64,000 nt of DNA from Trichuris trichiura (Eukaryota; Nematoda; Enoplea; Trichinellida; Trichuridae), in assembly GCA_037903355.1 (NCBI GenBank), contig JBAJFE010000008.1, positions 372,001 through 436,000 on the forward strand, read 5' to 3'. Numbering within the stretch: position 1 is the first letter of the stretch; each line of letters begins with the position of its first letter. The notes under the pieces are model-generated. The model did not search any database, was not told the DNA's origin, and worked only from the letters and a program-made list of their open reading frames with translations. The translations under genes were made by a program, and so were the position numbers. Positions 12,641-23,120 of this stretch are shown here, piece after piece.

Positions 12641-13330
12641 TCGAGTGACATTGCGAGTGACAACCTCTCATGCGGTTATTTCTGAGATGGATGGATGAGT
12701 CATACCCCCTCGTGCGATCATTCTGACATGCAAATTTTGGGAGTACCCCGTCATGCAGTGATTTTGACATACATTTTTGGGGGTACTCCCCTCATGCAGT
12801 GATTTCGACATGCAGATTAGTGTATTTCCCCCATGCGATGATTCTGACATGCAATTTTGAGGGTACCCTCCGCATGCGATGATTTTGACATGCAATTTGG
12901 AGGGTACCCTCCGCATGCGGTGATTTTGACATGCAATTTTGAGGATACCCTCCGCATGCGATCATTCTGACATGCAAATTTTGGGAGTACCCCCTCATGC
13001 AGTGATTTTGACATGCAATTTTGGGGGTACTCCCCTCATGCAGTGATTTTGACATGCAGATTAGAGTATTTCCCCCATGCGATGATTTTGACAGGCAATT
13101 TTGAGGGTACCCTCCGCATGCGATGATTTTGACATGCAATTTTGACGATATCCCCTCATGCTGTGATTCTGACATGCGGTTTTGAGAGTACCCTCCGCAT
13201 GCGATTATTTTGACATGATGCAGAAGGGGTACTCTCGCATGCGATGACTTTGACAAGCGGTTCGAGAGTACCCCTTGATGCAATGACTTCGACATGCATT
13301 TTTAGTGATCTCCAGCATGCAATGTGTTGG
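12641..13330. repeat. ~41-base minisatellite with a six-unit higher-order repeat
   Basis: About 16 units follow the pattern CATGCGATGATTTTGACATG + CAATTTTGAGGGTACCCTCCG. Many units carry two perfect palindromes, GAGGGTACCCTC and GCATGC. The phrase ATCATTCTGACATGCAAATT occurs at 12,717 and again at 12,961, and the following units match in order, so six monomers (about 244 bases) form a higher-order unit present twice. Units decay towards 13,330. The minus-strand frames here (for example 13,295-12,792) are products of the repeat, not genes. Confidence 0.9.
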
Positions 13331-14670
13331 ATGCTACTATTTGTGTGACATCCTCATGATATGATTTTATGGACTTGCACAGTGACTCCTTTTCATGCAA
13401 TGACTATGTTAGCGATGACAATTTTCTCGCTGGATTATCATACTGTCAGCATGCTCCTTTCATGCAAGAATATTTACGCTTCTAGGAGATATACCCTCTA
13501 CGTGAAGGCAACATGCCAGTGCCAGAACATCCATCAGCACAGGGGTTATACACTCCATGCCAATCTAACATGTATGCTTCAATTCCAATCATACATCTAG
13601 GAATCATACCCATTACTAGACCGCTGTACGTTATAGGACTCCATTAGATATTTTAGACCCATGGGAGCAACATTCATACTTCGCATGCAGGTATATAGGT
13701 ACCAGAGGAATGGTATGGCTCCACGGGTTACAAGCAAGTGGTACAACTCCTAATGTCAGGTGTTGTACCTTTTAAGAATAGGCAACATGCGGTCCATTTC
13801 CATCAGAGAAGGTACAGTATATTATCCCCATTTCAGAGCAGAATATGTTTCATGAAGGTCCATAGGTCAGTGCGAGGATGGCAGAAGTTGCCAAAATTGG
13901 TGTGGATGTCTTGTGGTTTTAAACTTTCTTTTATTTTCAACTGCTCTGTACATTTCAAGTCCGTCGCATGTTGTCCTGTCGCGCTTGTCGTTGATCTTGA
14001 GACTTTCTTGTTGTCTTTGTGACAGTAGTCCTTCCATTCTTATGCTTGTCCCTGCTGCTTTCATCCGCTAGCATTGCGTTATCTTGCTTGAGCTCTTCAA
14101 TTACCATTGAATTGTTTTTTAACTTTTCAATTCATGACCTTTCCATTTGCTTCTTTCGACACAACTTGCACTTTTTATCCTTTCTCAAAATAATCTCTGC
14201 TGCTCACAATTGGCCAACCGAGTTTGCATACAGTTCACATATTTTTTGTCATAACCTTTGCTCCGATTGTGCCAAATGAGCGGTCATTTTCGGACTTTGC
14301 TTTCCTTGTAATCGCGTCCCTGACAAACGATTTGTGGATTGTGTCTTTGTGAACATATAGCACCATTTGTTAACCATTGCAGATAGTTTTAACCATTGTA
14401 AACTTCGCAACTTCTACACCGTACCTCCTCTAATGAAAACCTACAAGCCCATAACCACAATCCAACGGTCAAACGTGAGAACAATACTATCCCATGCATT
14501 TAAAATTATATACATGCCCAAGTTATACCTTTCATGCTAGGCAGCAGACCTGTACAAAGAATCCAGGTTGCAATAAAATGTATGTACATGTTAGACGAGC
14601 ACAATGCGACACATCTAAACCTATATCATGCCATGATGTAATACATGAGGATGTCACACAAATAGATATA
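13331..14670. repeat. Degenerate repeat region with a 21-base inverted repeat
   Basis: Words such as CATGC, ATGCAATGA and GGTACC persist at irregular spacing, as if the minisatellite continued in decayed form. CTATTTGTGTGACATCCTCAT at about 13,338-13,358 has an exact reverse complement at about 14,645-14,665. This suggests two oppositely oriented copies of an older repeat with a central spacer. Similarity around these words is weak. No gene is recognised. Confidence 0.5.
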
Positions 14671-16817
14671 TGAGATCACTGTCATGCAATTAATCCATGT
14701 GTGAGACTTCAATGTTATTAACACACCCGGCATGCAAACATCAATTCTTACCAATGGAACAGAATGTCGTGTAGTTCTTCTTATAGGTTCTGGCTTCTGG
14801 CTGAAACTGAATGCCCTACCAACGTATGGATGGGCGGTTATTAGTTCAAAACGAGACAAAACTTTGCCAAGTCATCGAGAACAATCCGCACTGCTTTGGG
14901 TAGATTTTACTTTGGCACTTCACCCGAAGGACCTCCCAAAAATTCTTTATTTCATTATCCAATTCAGCATGCAAAACATAGAATGCAATAGTATCACAAT
15001 GAAATACACTACAACAACTGCAATGTTGTTTTAGCCTAAAAATAATTCATTATCTATCCGTGCAACAAAAGCTATTGTTTTGTAACAATTTAAAAGACAG
15101 CTTACCGCAAACTATGCCTTTATCACACCCAATATATGTGAGCAGTAGAAATGCCAAACTTGTCTCAGCTGACGATCGGTCTTTTTCAAATGGTACTTAC
15201 CAAATCATCGTCAACTGATTCATTTCTTTGTGTCCATTGTGGTAAATTCTAACACCTTGAATTCATGCTAGATTTTATCAGCTTTTTACTCATCGCTTCC
15301 TTTGCCATCAGCAATTTCCGTTCACTTTCTCTAAAACGTCTGTTTGTCAACTCTAATTCACCATGACAGAACTAATTAACTTATATACTTACCAATGTAG
15401 AAGGACTATGACAATGATGATCATACCAATGATATACCACTGTCCATATGATATTATTAATCACAGTTTCAAGACGACCTAACATTATGCAAATCAGCAG
15501 CAGCTACTAACGGCCGTTATCTGACCTCTGATGTAACAAAGATAAGGCAAAACGCTTACTTTAGCCCGGTCAATGTACGATTTGACCTGATTTTCCTGTT
15601 TACATTCCATCCGAGTAGCTTCTTCGATGCAAACTAACAGACCTCTTTGGCTCTATTACTTTTCCTTTCTGTTTGAACAGCGAATTTGACCTGTTTTCAT
15701 TGTTTACAAATGTTCAGTTCAGTTCCCTCCGGCAACATTATCTGAAAGTTTACTTTTAGTTTACTCAAAACGAAAAGCTTTTTCTTTCTTACCTCTTTTA
15801 GAGCTTCATTTTTCCATTTGCATTTGTTTCCAATCCTGAAATACACTTACTACACAATATGAACGTTTCTTACCAAATCCATTTAGGAGGAAGCAATTTC
15901 TTTTTAACATGTTGTGACCATTCTTTCGTTTCATAATGCTAAACTGAAACAATAACGTTTCAAATTTATCGTTCATACCTATTCGTTTCTTTTTGACTTC
16001 TTTTCGCTATCCATTTAGTTATTCTGGCGTATGCGAGAGCAACAAACACTTCACCTGCAAATGAAATTTTTTAAATTCAACTTACCTTGTCTACAACAAT
16101 TGCTAGACAGGCCAACGTCTCCAAAACGTCGGTTGCTGTTAACCTGAAAGCGACTATTAAATTTCATTTGCATTAGAATCAAACGTAAAGAGCTCAAGGT
16201 TTTTCCGGCTGTAAGTGCATTTTGCCGTCAACCTTTACTCTTTTTCCGGATATGCGACCGGCTGAGAGATCACACTTTTATAGAACAATTCAAATTTTTT
16301 ATTTGTAACAAATTGCACTTTCGAACAAAGGGAAAAGCGAAACTTTTGAGGGAAATCAATTCGGAAGGGAGCAAACGAAAATACGACAACGGTATAATAG
16401 TTCGATACGACAACACAAGTATTCTCAATCTCAAACCCACTATTATTGTCTCTCCTACCCGACAAATGGGAAGGTCAGCGGGAGCTCAGAAGGGAAAACT
16501 GATGGATACCACAAGCTCAAACCTCTCCCGCGCATACTCACTTACTGCCTTACCTATTTTCCCGTCAGGAAGCTGTCACCCTTCAAGACCCTACGCTGTC
16601 CAGCTCCAGGGTCATTTTCGCGCACACAGACCGGAACAGGACAGCAATTCCTACCACATCCCGCTACTTATTCCCACTACCTTGTTTTCTACATGGGGGG
16701 TTCGTCGCCGCGGTCTTTGCACTCAGTTCAGTGTCCACTGTCCAGCGCCCATTGACTATCGTCCGCTTTCCAGGTCCACTGTTCCTACTTCTCACACTGG
16801 GGACGCACGGCAGTCGA
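14671..16817. other. Intergenic, no gene recognised
   Basis: AT-rich sequence with no exon-like frames of recognisable homology. The open frame 16,313-16,984 starts at a non-ATG codon and owes its length to the minisatellite at its end, so it is not called. Confidence 0.5.
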
Positions 16818-17036
16818 CATGCGTCAGACGGCACTCGACATGCTACTCACGGCATACTACATGCTACTTACGACACACTACATGCTACTCACGACACACG
16901 ACATGCGACTCACGACATACGACATGCGACAGACGACATGCGACATGCGACAGACGACACACGACATGCGACTGTCACATGTGACATGCGGCACATGTGA
17001 CAAATGACAAGCGTGACATGTGACATGCAGATGATG
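16818..17036. repeat. ~19-base minisatellite, CGACATGCGACTCACGACA type
   Basis: About eight units of ACATGCKACTCACGACACA type run to about 16,975. They are followed by palindromic words CACATGTGACATGCGGCACA up to about 17,030. All three frames of both strands appear open here because the unit lacks stops, which explains the overlapping short frames. Confidence 0.85.
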
Positions 17037-17079
17037 CAATATTGTCGTTGTTTACTAATCTCAACGGATAGCGCCTCAC

Positions 17080-17126
17080 CCCCGCCACCCCCCTTTTTTT
17101 TTTTTTTGGGGGGGGCGGGGGGGCAG
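17080..17126. other. C-run / T-run / G-run hairpin
   Basis: A cytosine-rich tract is followed by about 14 T residues and then two seven-base G runs separated by one C. The C-rich and G-rich sides are complementary, so the strand can form a hairpin with a T loop, and the G runs could form a quadruplex. Homopolymer lengths in raw sequence are error-prone. Confidence 0.7.
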
Positions 17127-17502
17127 CTATCCTTTCCATGCACCTTATTCTCAAGTAGAATGTATCTCACCCGCCCTCCCCTCCGGAAACCAATATCTAA
17201 ACCCACTATTCCCTATTGGATGTGAACCCCGTATGCATGCTGGAACCTATAGTGCCTACCCTCGCCCTGCCTACTGCATACTTACACGTTGATCCTGAAC
17301 TTTTCCATTTTTCTCTTTCTTTTCTTGCTCCTCTTGTTGTCCCTGTTCGTTTCTTCTCGTTTCTTTTCCGTCCTCGAATTGTCTTCTTGCATCCGTTGGT
17401 ATGGATCCTAAACACGGAACCATAAACCTTATGAAATGTTGGACTGCAACCGCGATAGAAAAGACACGCGCCAGTTGAAAATTTTATTCACGCAATCACA
17501 CA

Positions 17503-18330
17503 AAATGTATGCGTAGAAGTGTTATTCACGAAATCAACAAATTCTTCTTTTCATTGTTTTTCAGAGCTTTCAGGACTGGCCAGGTCCCGTCGTCAGCAAG
17601 TCAGCAGTTGTCCATTCGAGTTCTTTTCCTGAAAAAGAAATTTTTGTCACAAAAAGTCGATTGGACAAAATGTACTTATCTTTTCAAGAAGAGGGTCAAA
17701 TTTCTTCAAAGTCGAACTATAAACGCTAAATTAATTAATTAATTTCATATGAACAACGTGCGACTGCTACGATATTCCCTTCATGCTGTAACATGCATAC
17801 ATGCAGCAGTGACGCGACAATGTCGAACGACGTCCACTTTGTCTCTTTTTAAATTCTTCCACACAACCATTTGGCAATTCTAAAAACCTAAAAATGCAAT
17901 TCTAATCTTGGAAATTTGACTTCCTGCAAAGGGATTACCTTATCAGCATTAGTCGCCAACGCCGTCCTTATCTGCATGTCGAAAGACTAAAACGATAAGA
18001 TTAAATTCTTGAAATTGTACAGTTTCTTTTGCTCTATTGATCACCTAAAAAACCTTGTAGCACAAAATTCGCTGCTGTGAAGGGGACACCATATGCTAAT
18101 GACGAGATGTGCTTCGACATTGTCAACCTGAAAAAGTAAAAAGTTATCACAATAAAACTCTTATTTTATACTTACAGGAACAGCAATATCTGTTCTTCAT
18201 TTCGGCAAAACAGATTTTTTATCAACCCGTTGACGACAGGATGAGACGAGTCCGGAAAGCTCTGAGAAACATTGCAGCAAACTCGTTTTTGTCAAACGAG
18301 TTTTTTCAGTAAATAACACTTCGACGCAAA
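17503..18330. mobile_element. Composite foldback element with core motif in both arms
   Basis: The left end TGCGTAGAAGTGTTATTCAC matches, inverted, the right end near 18,306-18,332. Moving inward, both arms reach CAGAGCTTTC. The left arm then reads AGGACTGGCCAGGTCCCGTCGTCAG (17,572-17,596) as the reverse of a core with stem GGGAC/GTCCT. The right arm reads TTGACGACAGGATGAGACGA, GTCCGGAAAGCTCTGAG (from 18,230). About 620 bases of AT-rich sequence separate the arms. No transposase is seen, so it would be non-autonomous. Confidence 0.6.
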
Positions 18331-19639
18331 GACAAAAAGACTAGCAAAGAAAAAGTGCGGGGACAATATAAGGAACTGTGTAAAGCACAGCTGCGACTAA
18401 CGAAAAAGGAGGGAGAGCGATCAGAGTTCAACCGATGTCGTCGACGAATAAATCGAAAAATGAAATTAAATTTACCGTGCTCTGCACACGTCGATGCTTA
18501 TTATGCAAATTTGACCGTGACCGATAAACCTTTACATTGTTTGCTTTGCAACGAGTTTGAGTGCTCGGCTGACTAAAACGGAACGAATTATTGACACAAA
18601 CTATTTACTTTACTTATATGCCGGATTGGAAGGGCAACTCCGCAAGCCTTGAGGCAAATTATACTTTGAGTAAACATTGCCATATACAATGAAACTTATT
18701 ATTTTTTAAAACTGAATTTGATCCTCTCTTAAAAACAAATAAAAGGCCTAATTCACGTGGGTGTTTCAACTCGTGAGTATAAATGCCAAGAATCGATGAG
18801 AAAATTAAAATGGAAACGTAATGAACTTTTCTTTACCCAACTTCAAAAAGTAAGGTTACCAATAGAAAATATTAATGTGTTCCAACAAAAAACCGCAAAT
18901 GACAAAAGGTTTACTTGTGCTTCAAAGGAACCAATAAGAATCCATCATTGATCCAACCAAAACAACAATTTTACCTGAATGTCAAACCGCAAAGAAGCCG
19001 AACGAAATGAAACGATTTATCGATCAATAACTATCATATACCCCTGCGCAAAACAACCATTTCTTTCCACCCGTAAGCCAGACAAACGCGTTAAATAATA
19101 TCAAAATAATAGCATAGTTCTCAATAGCCGTCGTCCAGTGGTGTATTGGGAAATGTATTAACGCTCCGAAGGGACGTCTGCTCTCACGGAATTGCAGAAA
19201 GTCAATTATCCATTGCTCATTTCTAATTGTTCTTAAATCCCCCATTTCCTCTTCATTTACTAGGCTCACTGAATACACAACGTCGATTAGTAAAAGCTTC
19301 TTGTATGCCAATTCATCAGCATAAATTATTCTTCATTCTTCTTTGACATATATGCAAACGACTGAAAAATTGATCCGAAGCATATTGGGTAATTAAAGCT
19401 CCACTACGAGTTATGAAAAATAATGGGTAATCTGTCCAAATTAGTGTCGCTAAAAAAACAAACTTTTGTTCAAGTTGAAAATATGTCAGTATATGATGGT
19501 TATTGTTCCGTAGTCTTTGTTCACATTAACACATTCGTTTTGTCAGAACACAAGTTGCTTCGTGATGGCATAATGCTTTATGGCTTTTGGTAAATCCTTT
19601 ATGGCTTTTCCCGACTTTTGTTCGTGAATTGAACGAAGC
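18331..19639. other. Intergenic, no gene recognised
   Basis: AT-rich. Frames at 18,355-18,576, 18,757-18,951 and 19,311-19,024 are short and have no recognised domain. I see no repeats of note apart from short A and T runs. Confidence 0.5.
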
Positions 19640-19940
19640 AGCTGCTCCACCAAGGGATGGATGAGCGATTATTAGGAAACGATATACAGAACCAATGCAT
19701 TCCACTTTATTTCAGCGCTATCCGAACGCTTTAGTTCTGTCGTCAGTGAGATGAAGCAGAGCTTGTTTTCGGACCTTGGGAAGAGTACTCCTCCATCTCA
19801 CTGACGACGGAATTAGAGCGTTCAGAAAGCTCTGAAATAAAAAGTTCAGTCTATTGGCCCTGCACAACTATCCTTAATAAACGCTCATCCATTCGTTGCT
19901 AGAGCAATTGTTTCATTTAATTACAAATACCAAGACAGAC
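19640..19940. mobile_element. Foldback element B1
   Basis: The arms are inverted copies. The left contains GGATGGATGAGCGATTATTA and, further in, GAACGCTTTAGTTCTGTCGTCAG. The right contains CTGACGA at 19,801-19,807, a short hairpin, GAAAGCTCTGAAAT and, reversed, TAATAAACGCTCATCCATTC. The outer tip is an AATTGTTTCATTTAATTACA-type sequence. B1 heads a tandem series of related units (B1-B4), each with its own flanking spacer. Confidence 0.8.
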
Positions 19941-20234
19941 AAAAAAGTGAAAAAACTGCAGAGGATCTACTAAGAACCATTCGTTTTTCTGCTTACAAAT
20001 GCGCGGCATGAGTAATAAGAAAGATTGAAAGTTAGAATCCTTTACTTACGAAATAATAATGTACCTTAGTTTTTCAAGATGTAAACAACGTGTTTCATTC
20101 CATAAAAAGAATCATAAAAAAGCCGTCTTAGCATTAACACAGGGTGCTTTGTAACGAACACGCATTTCCTGTTTGTTAAATCTTCTACAGTTTCTCCTGT
20201 TTTTCCTCAGTGCGATTGTACTTGTAATTAGCCA

Positions 20235-20505
20235 AAATAATTGCTCTAGCAACGAATTGATGAGAGATTATTAGCAAAAATTCAAAACCCATACAGTCAC
20301 CATTTTTATCTAGAGCTTTCAGAACGCTGGAGTTCTGTCATCAGTTCCGTCAGAAACTCCTCCATCTCACTGACGACGGAAGTAGAGCGTTCAGAAAGCT
20401 CTAAAATAAAAAATTGAGTCTATTAGTCCTGTACAATTTTCCTTAATAAACGCTCATCCATTCGTTGCTAGAGCAGTTGTTTCATTTAATTACAGATACC
20501 ACCAC
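20235..20505. mobile_element. Foldback element B2
   Basis: Same layout as B1. The arms begin with GTAATTAGCCAAAATAATTG on the left and its inverted equivalent on the right. The core CTGACGA lies at 20,370-20,376, with GAAAGCTCT from 20,394. The left-arm copy reads AGAGCTTTCAGAACGCTGGA then GTTCTGTCATCAG. The downstream spacer (about 20,505-20,730) closely matches the spacer after B1 (about 19,940-20,160), so element and flank were duplicated together. Confidence 0.8.
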
Positions 20506-20794
20506 ACACAAGAAAGGGAAAAAACTATAGAGGATCTACTAAGAACCATTCGTTTTTCTGCTTACAAATGCGCGGCATGAGTAATAAGAAAGATTGAAAG
20601 TTAGAATCTTTTACTTACGAAATAATAATGTACCTCAGTTTTTCAAGATGAAAACAACGTGTTTCATTCCATAAAAAGAATCATAAAAAAGCCGTCTTAA
20701 ACTAAATACGGGGTGCTTTGTAACGGCCGCCTGTTTCATGTTTGCTAGATCTTCTACTTGTTTTTCCCGCTTTTGTCTGTGCTGCTATCTGTAA

Positions 20795-21070
20795 TTACCC
20801 GAAACAATTGCTCTACCAACGAATGGATGAGCGATGATTGGGAAAAATTCGAAAACAATACAATCACCGCTCTTATTCAAAGCTTTCGGAATGCTCTAGC
20901 TTCGTCATCAGTGAGATGGGGGAGTTTCTAACGGAACTGACGACAGACTTATAGCGTTCCGAAAGCTCTATATAAAAATGCTGACGGTATTGTTTTCAAT
21001 TTTTCCAAATAATCGCTCATCCACTCGTTGGTAGAGCAATTGTTTCGACTAATTACAGATACAATCACAC
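20795..21070. mobile_element. Foldback element B3
   Basis: Arms start with CTGTAATTACCCGAAACAAT and its inverted equivalent. The core appears in both arms: CTGACGA at 20,937-20,943 with GAAAGCTC from 20,961, and, reversed, AAAGCTTTCGGAATGCTCTA followed by GCTTCGTCATCAG. The two arms differ at position N7 of the core (C versus T), while CTGA, GA and GAAA are kept. Confidence 0.8.
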
Positions 21071-21084
21071 AGAAAAAAACACGG

Positions 21085-21660
21085 AAAACCGCAGAAGATG
21101 GAACAAACAGTGCTGTTAACAATCATAAATCAAATCTATTTATAAACACGGCGATAGTTGAAAACAATTAGTAATTAGCTTCAATTCACTTTCAGGCATC
21201 GCTTAGTTCACTTTTTTTGCTCAGTAAAGGAACTGCATACAACATTTAATGAAGAATTCGTTCATACATGTATACCTACGATTAGTAATAATTTTCCAAA
21301 ACCTATAAACAAATGGAAAGCTTTTGAAAAAAGAATCCTTAAACTACTGCAAATCTGGAACTTATCAAAACCATTAAATAAATCATAACAAAGCACTTTA
21401 AACGTGCAAGCAAATTAATAATAGTAAAAACAAAGAGCTTTTGTTAAAAGTCACATCTTATAATGCACATCAGTTTTTCAATGCCTTCACGGTAATCATT
21501 CGTTTAATAAAGATGAAGAAGACAAAATATTATGGATCAATGCATACGACAATCCCCTCTTCTCTTGATCAATAACGTTTGTACTTAATCAGCTGTTCTT
21601 AACTTGTCTAATTGGAAACATCATAGATAGTCAGAATTATGACGTAGAAAACTTTGGTCA
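21085..21660 (+). repeat. Segmental duplication, copy 1 (partner 22,140-22,715)
   Basis: The segment following B3 matches the segment following B4 over several hundred bases at moderate identity. Shared landmarks include ATTAGTAATA, AACAAAGCACTTTAAAC, CATTCGTTTAATA and CCCCTCTTCTCTT. It contains the sequence AAAAACAAAGAGCTTTTGTT at about 21,429, which is interrupted by an insertion in the partner copy. Confidence 0.8.
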
Positions 21661-21674
21661 ATTCATAAATGTAA

Positions 21675-21965
21675 TTAAACGAAACAGTAGCTCTACCAAC
21701 GGACGGATGAGCAATTATTAAGAGAAATTGTACAGAACCAATCCTCAGGAATGTCGCCAGTGAGATGGAGGAGAACTCTTCCTGAGAATCGAAAATGAGC
21801 TCTCTTCCATCTCACTGACGACGGAAGTAAAGCGCTCCGAAATCTCTCAAATAATGTTGAGTGCATCGATTCTATACCATTTTTCTTAATAATCGCTCAT
21901 CCATCCGCTGATAGAGCAATCGTTTCGTTAATTTACAGATACAATCACACAGAGAAAACATCCGA
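21675..21965. mobile_element. Foldback element B4
   Basis: The right arm holds CTGACGA at 21,815-21,821, CGGAAGTAAAGCGCTCCG and GAAATCTC. The left arm is eroded: TCGTCAG has become TCGCCAG and the hairpin is lost. Outer arms keep AACAGTAGCTCTACCAACGG and the inverted equivalent. This is the most degraded member of the B series. Confidence 0.7.
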
Positions 21966-22139
21966 AAAGCCGTCGAAAATCTATTAAAACCCATTTACTT
22001 TTCTGATTACTGATGCACAGTATCAGTAAAAGAGAGATTATACGTTAGAAGTTTCTACTTAAGAAATAATGCATCTCAGGTTTTCGAAATAAAAAAATTT
22101 TATTTCATTCTAAACAAAGAATCCCAAGAAGACCCTGTT

Positions 22140-22715
22140 CATAATGACAAATGAAAACTATTTGTAAACACGGTGGTAGCAGAGAAAAATTACTAATTAG
22201 CTTCGTTCACTTCTTCGTCTAAGCAAAGGAATTCCATAGAACATTTAATGGTGAATTCTTTGAAAACTTATACCTATGATTAGTAATACTTTTGCAAAAC
22301 CTATAAACTAAAGAAAAGTTTTTCAACGAAGAATCGTTAAACTGTTGCAAATCCGGAACTTACCATTTTCTTAAAACGTGTAGACAAATAACAAAGCACT
22401 TTAAACTTCTAAGCAATTTAATAACAATAAAAACAAAGAGCGTTGAAAATGTGGTTTCTTCGTACGGGACCGTATGTTTTCATAATGCAAAAGTTTTATT
22501 ACGGAATAATTCCCGTTATAAAACTTTTGCATTGTCAAAACAAAGAGCGTTTGTTAAAAGACTGCACATCTCACAAAGCACATCAGTCTTTCAATGTTTT
22601 CACGGCAATCATTCGTTTAATAGAGACGAAGAAGACAAAATATGATGAATCAATGAATGCAACAAACCCCTCTTCTCTTCATCAATAACGTTTGTACTTA
22701 AAGAGCTGTTCTTAA
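22140..22715 (+). repeat. Segmental duplication, copy 2, carrying an insertion
   Basis: This is the partner of 21,085-21,660, offset by about 1,060 bases. The match is collinear except for the extra foldback insertion at 22,445-22,551. Divergence between the copies indicates that the duplication is not recent. Confidence 0.8.
22430..22551 (+). mobile_element. Small foldback element A3 with 15-base target duplication
   Basis: A 92-base insert (22,445-22,536) is bounded by exact 15-base direct repeats AAAACAAAGAGCGTT at 22,430-22,444 and 22,537-22,551. The insert starts with a leader containing TTTCTTCGTACGGGACCGTA. It then forms a hairpin whose stem is AATGCAAAAGTTTTAT paired with ATAAAACTTTTGCATT, around TACGGAATAATTCCCGT. 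The duplicate segment at 21.43 kb lacks the insert and has a single copy of the target. It lacks the CTGANGA core found in A1 and A2. Confidence 0.88.
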
Positions 22716-22957
22716 CTTCTATATTTGAATACATTGCTGATAATGAGAACTATGGATTACTTAACTTCCGATAGTTCATTATGTATTTGCGAAATCTTCG
22801 ATTATACGGACAAATTACGATGAAAACGTCAAGTTCATACAATGAAATACAATCTTTGGGTGATTCTAACCTGCCGCTGCTAAAGTATAAAAGATAAAAA
22901 GCCGCTTTCAAGGGTAACTGAAAGGCAGGAATTTTAGCTGTACTTCGAACAACCAAA

Positions 22958-23120
22958 GGTTTTATTTGTTGAAAAGTTCTTCTTTACGGTTTGAACCCGT
23001 TTTGTTTTCACGTAACGTTTATGGGACCTCACAGCTCCGTCTACAATGTTCATGAGGGAAATATACGTTACGTGAAAACAAAACGCATTCAAACCATAAA
23101 GAAGAATTTTTCAACAAAGA
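22958..23120 (+). mobile_element. Foldback element A5
   Basis: The left arm TTGTTGAAAAGTTCTTCTTTACGG continues through TTTGAACCCG and TTTTCACGTAACGTTTAT. The right arm repeats this inverted, ending TAAAGAAGAATTTTTCAACA. The inner 35 bases do not keep a clear CTGANGA core. Arm words such as ACGTAACGTTTAT link it to the element at 27.5 kb. Confidence 0.75.

Noticed and set aside
12792..13295. 167-codon minus-strand frame with repeats
   Set aside because: The frame exists only because the 41-base monomer lacks stops in that phase. Neighbouring frames are equally open.
12641..13330. CRISPR array
   Set aside because: The units have no unique spacers of constant length and form a simple minisatellite. 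The genome is eukaryotic and no cas genes are present.
16313..16984. 223-codon open frame
   Set aside because: It starts at a non-ATG codon and its C-terminal third is the translated 19-base minisatellite. No domain.
19801..19845. A classic type I hammerhead with a closed stem III
   Set aside because: The sequence after GAAAGCTCT has no complementary strand ending in a UH cleavage site within a sensible distance. Only a type III-like fold using the outer arms is possible.
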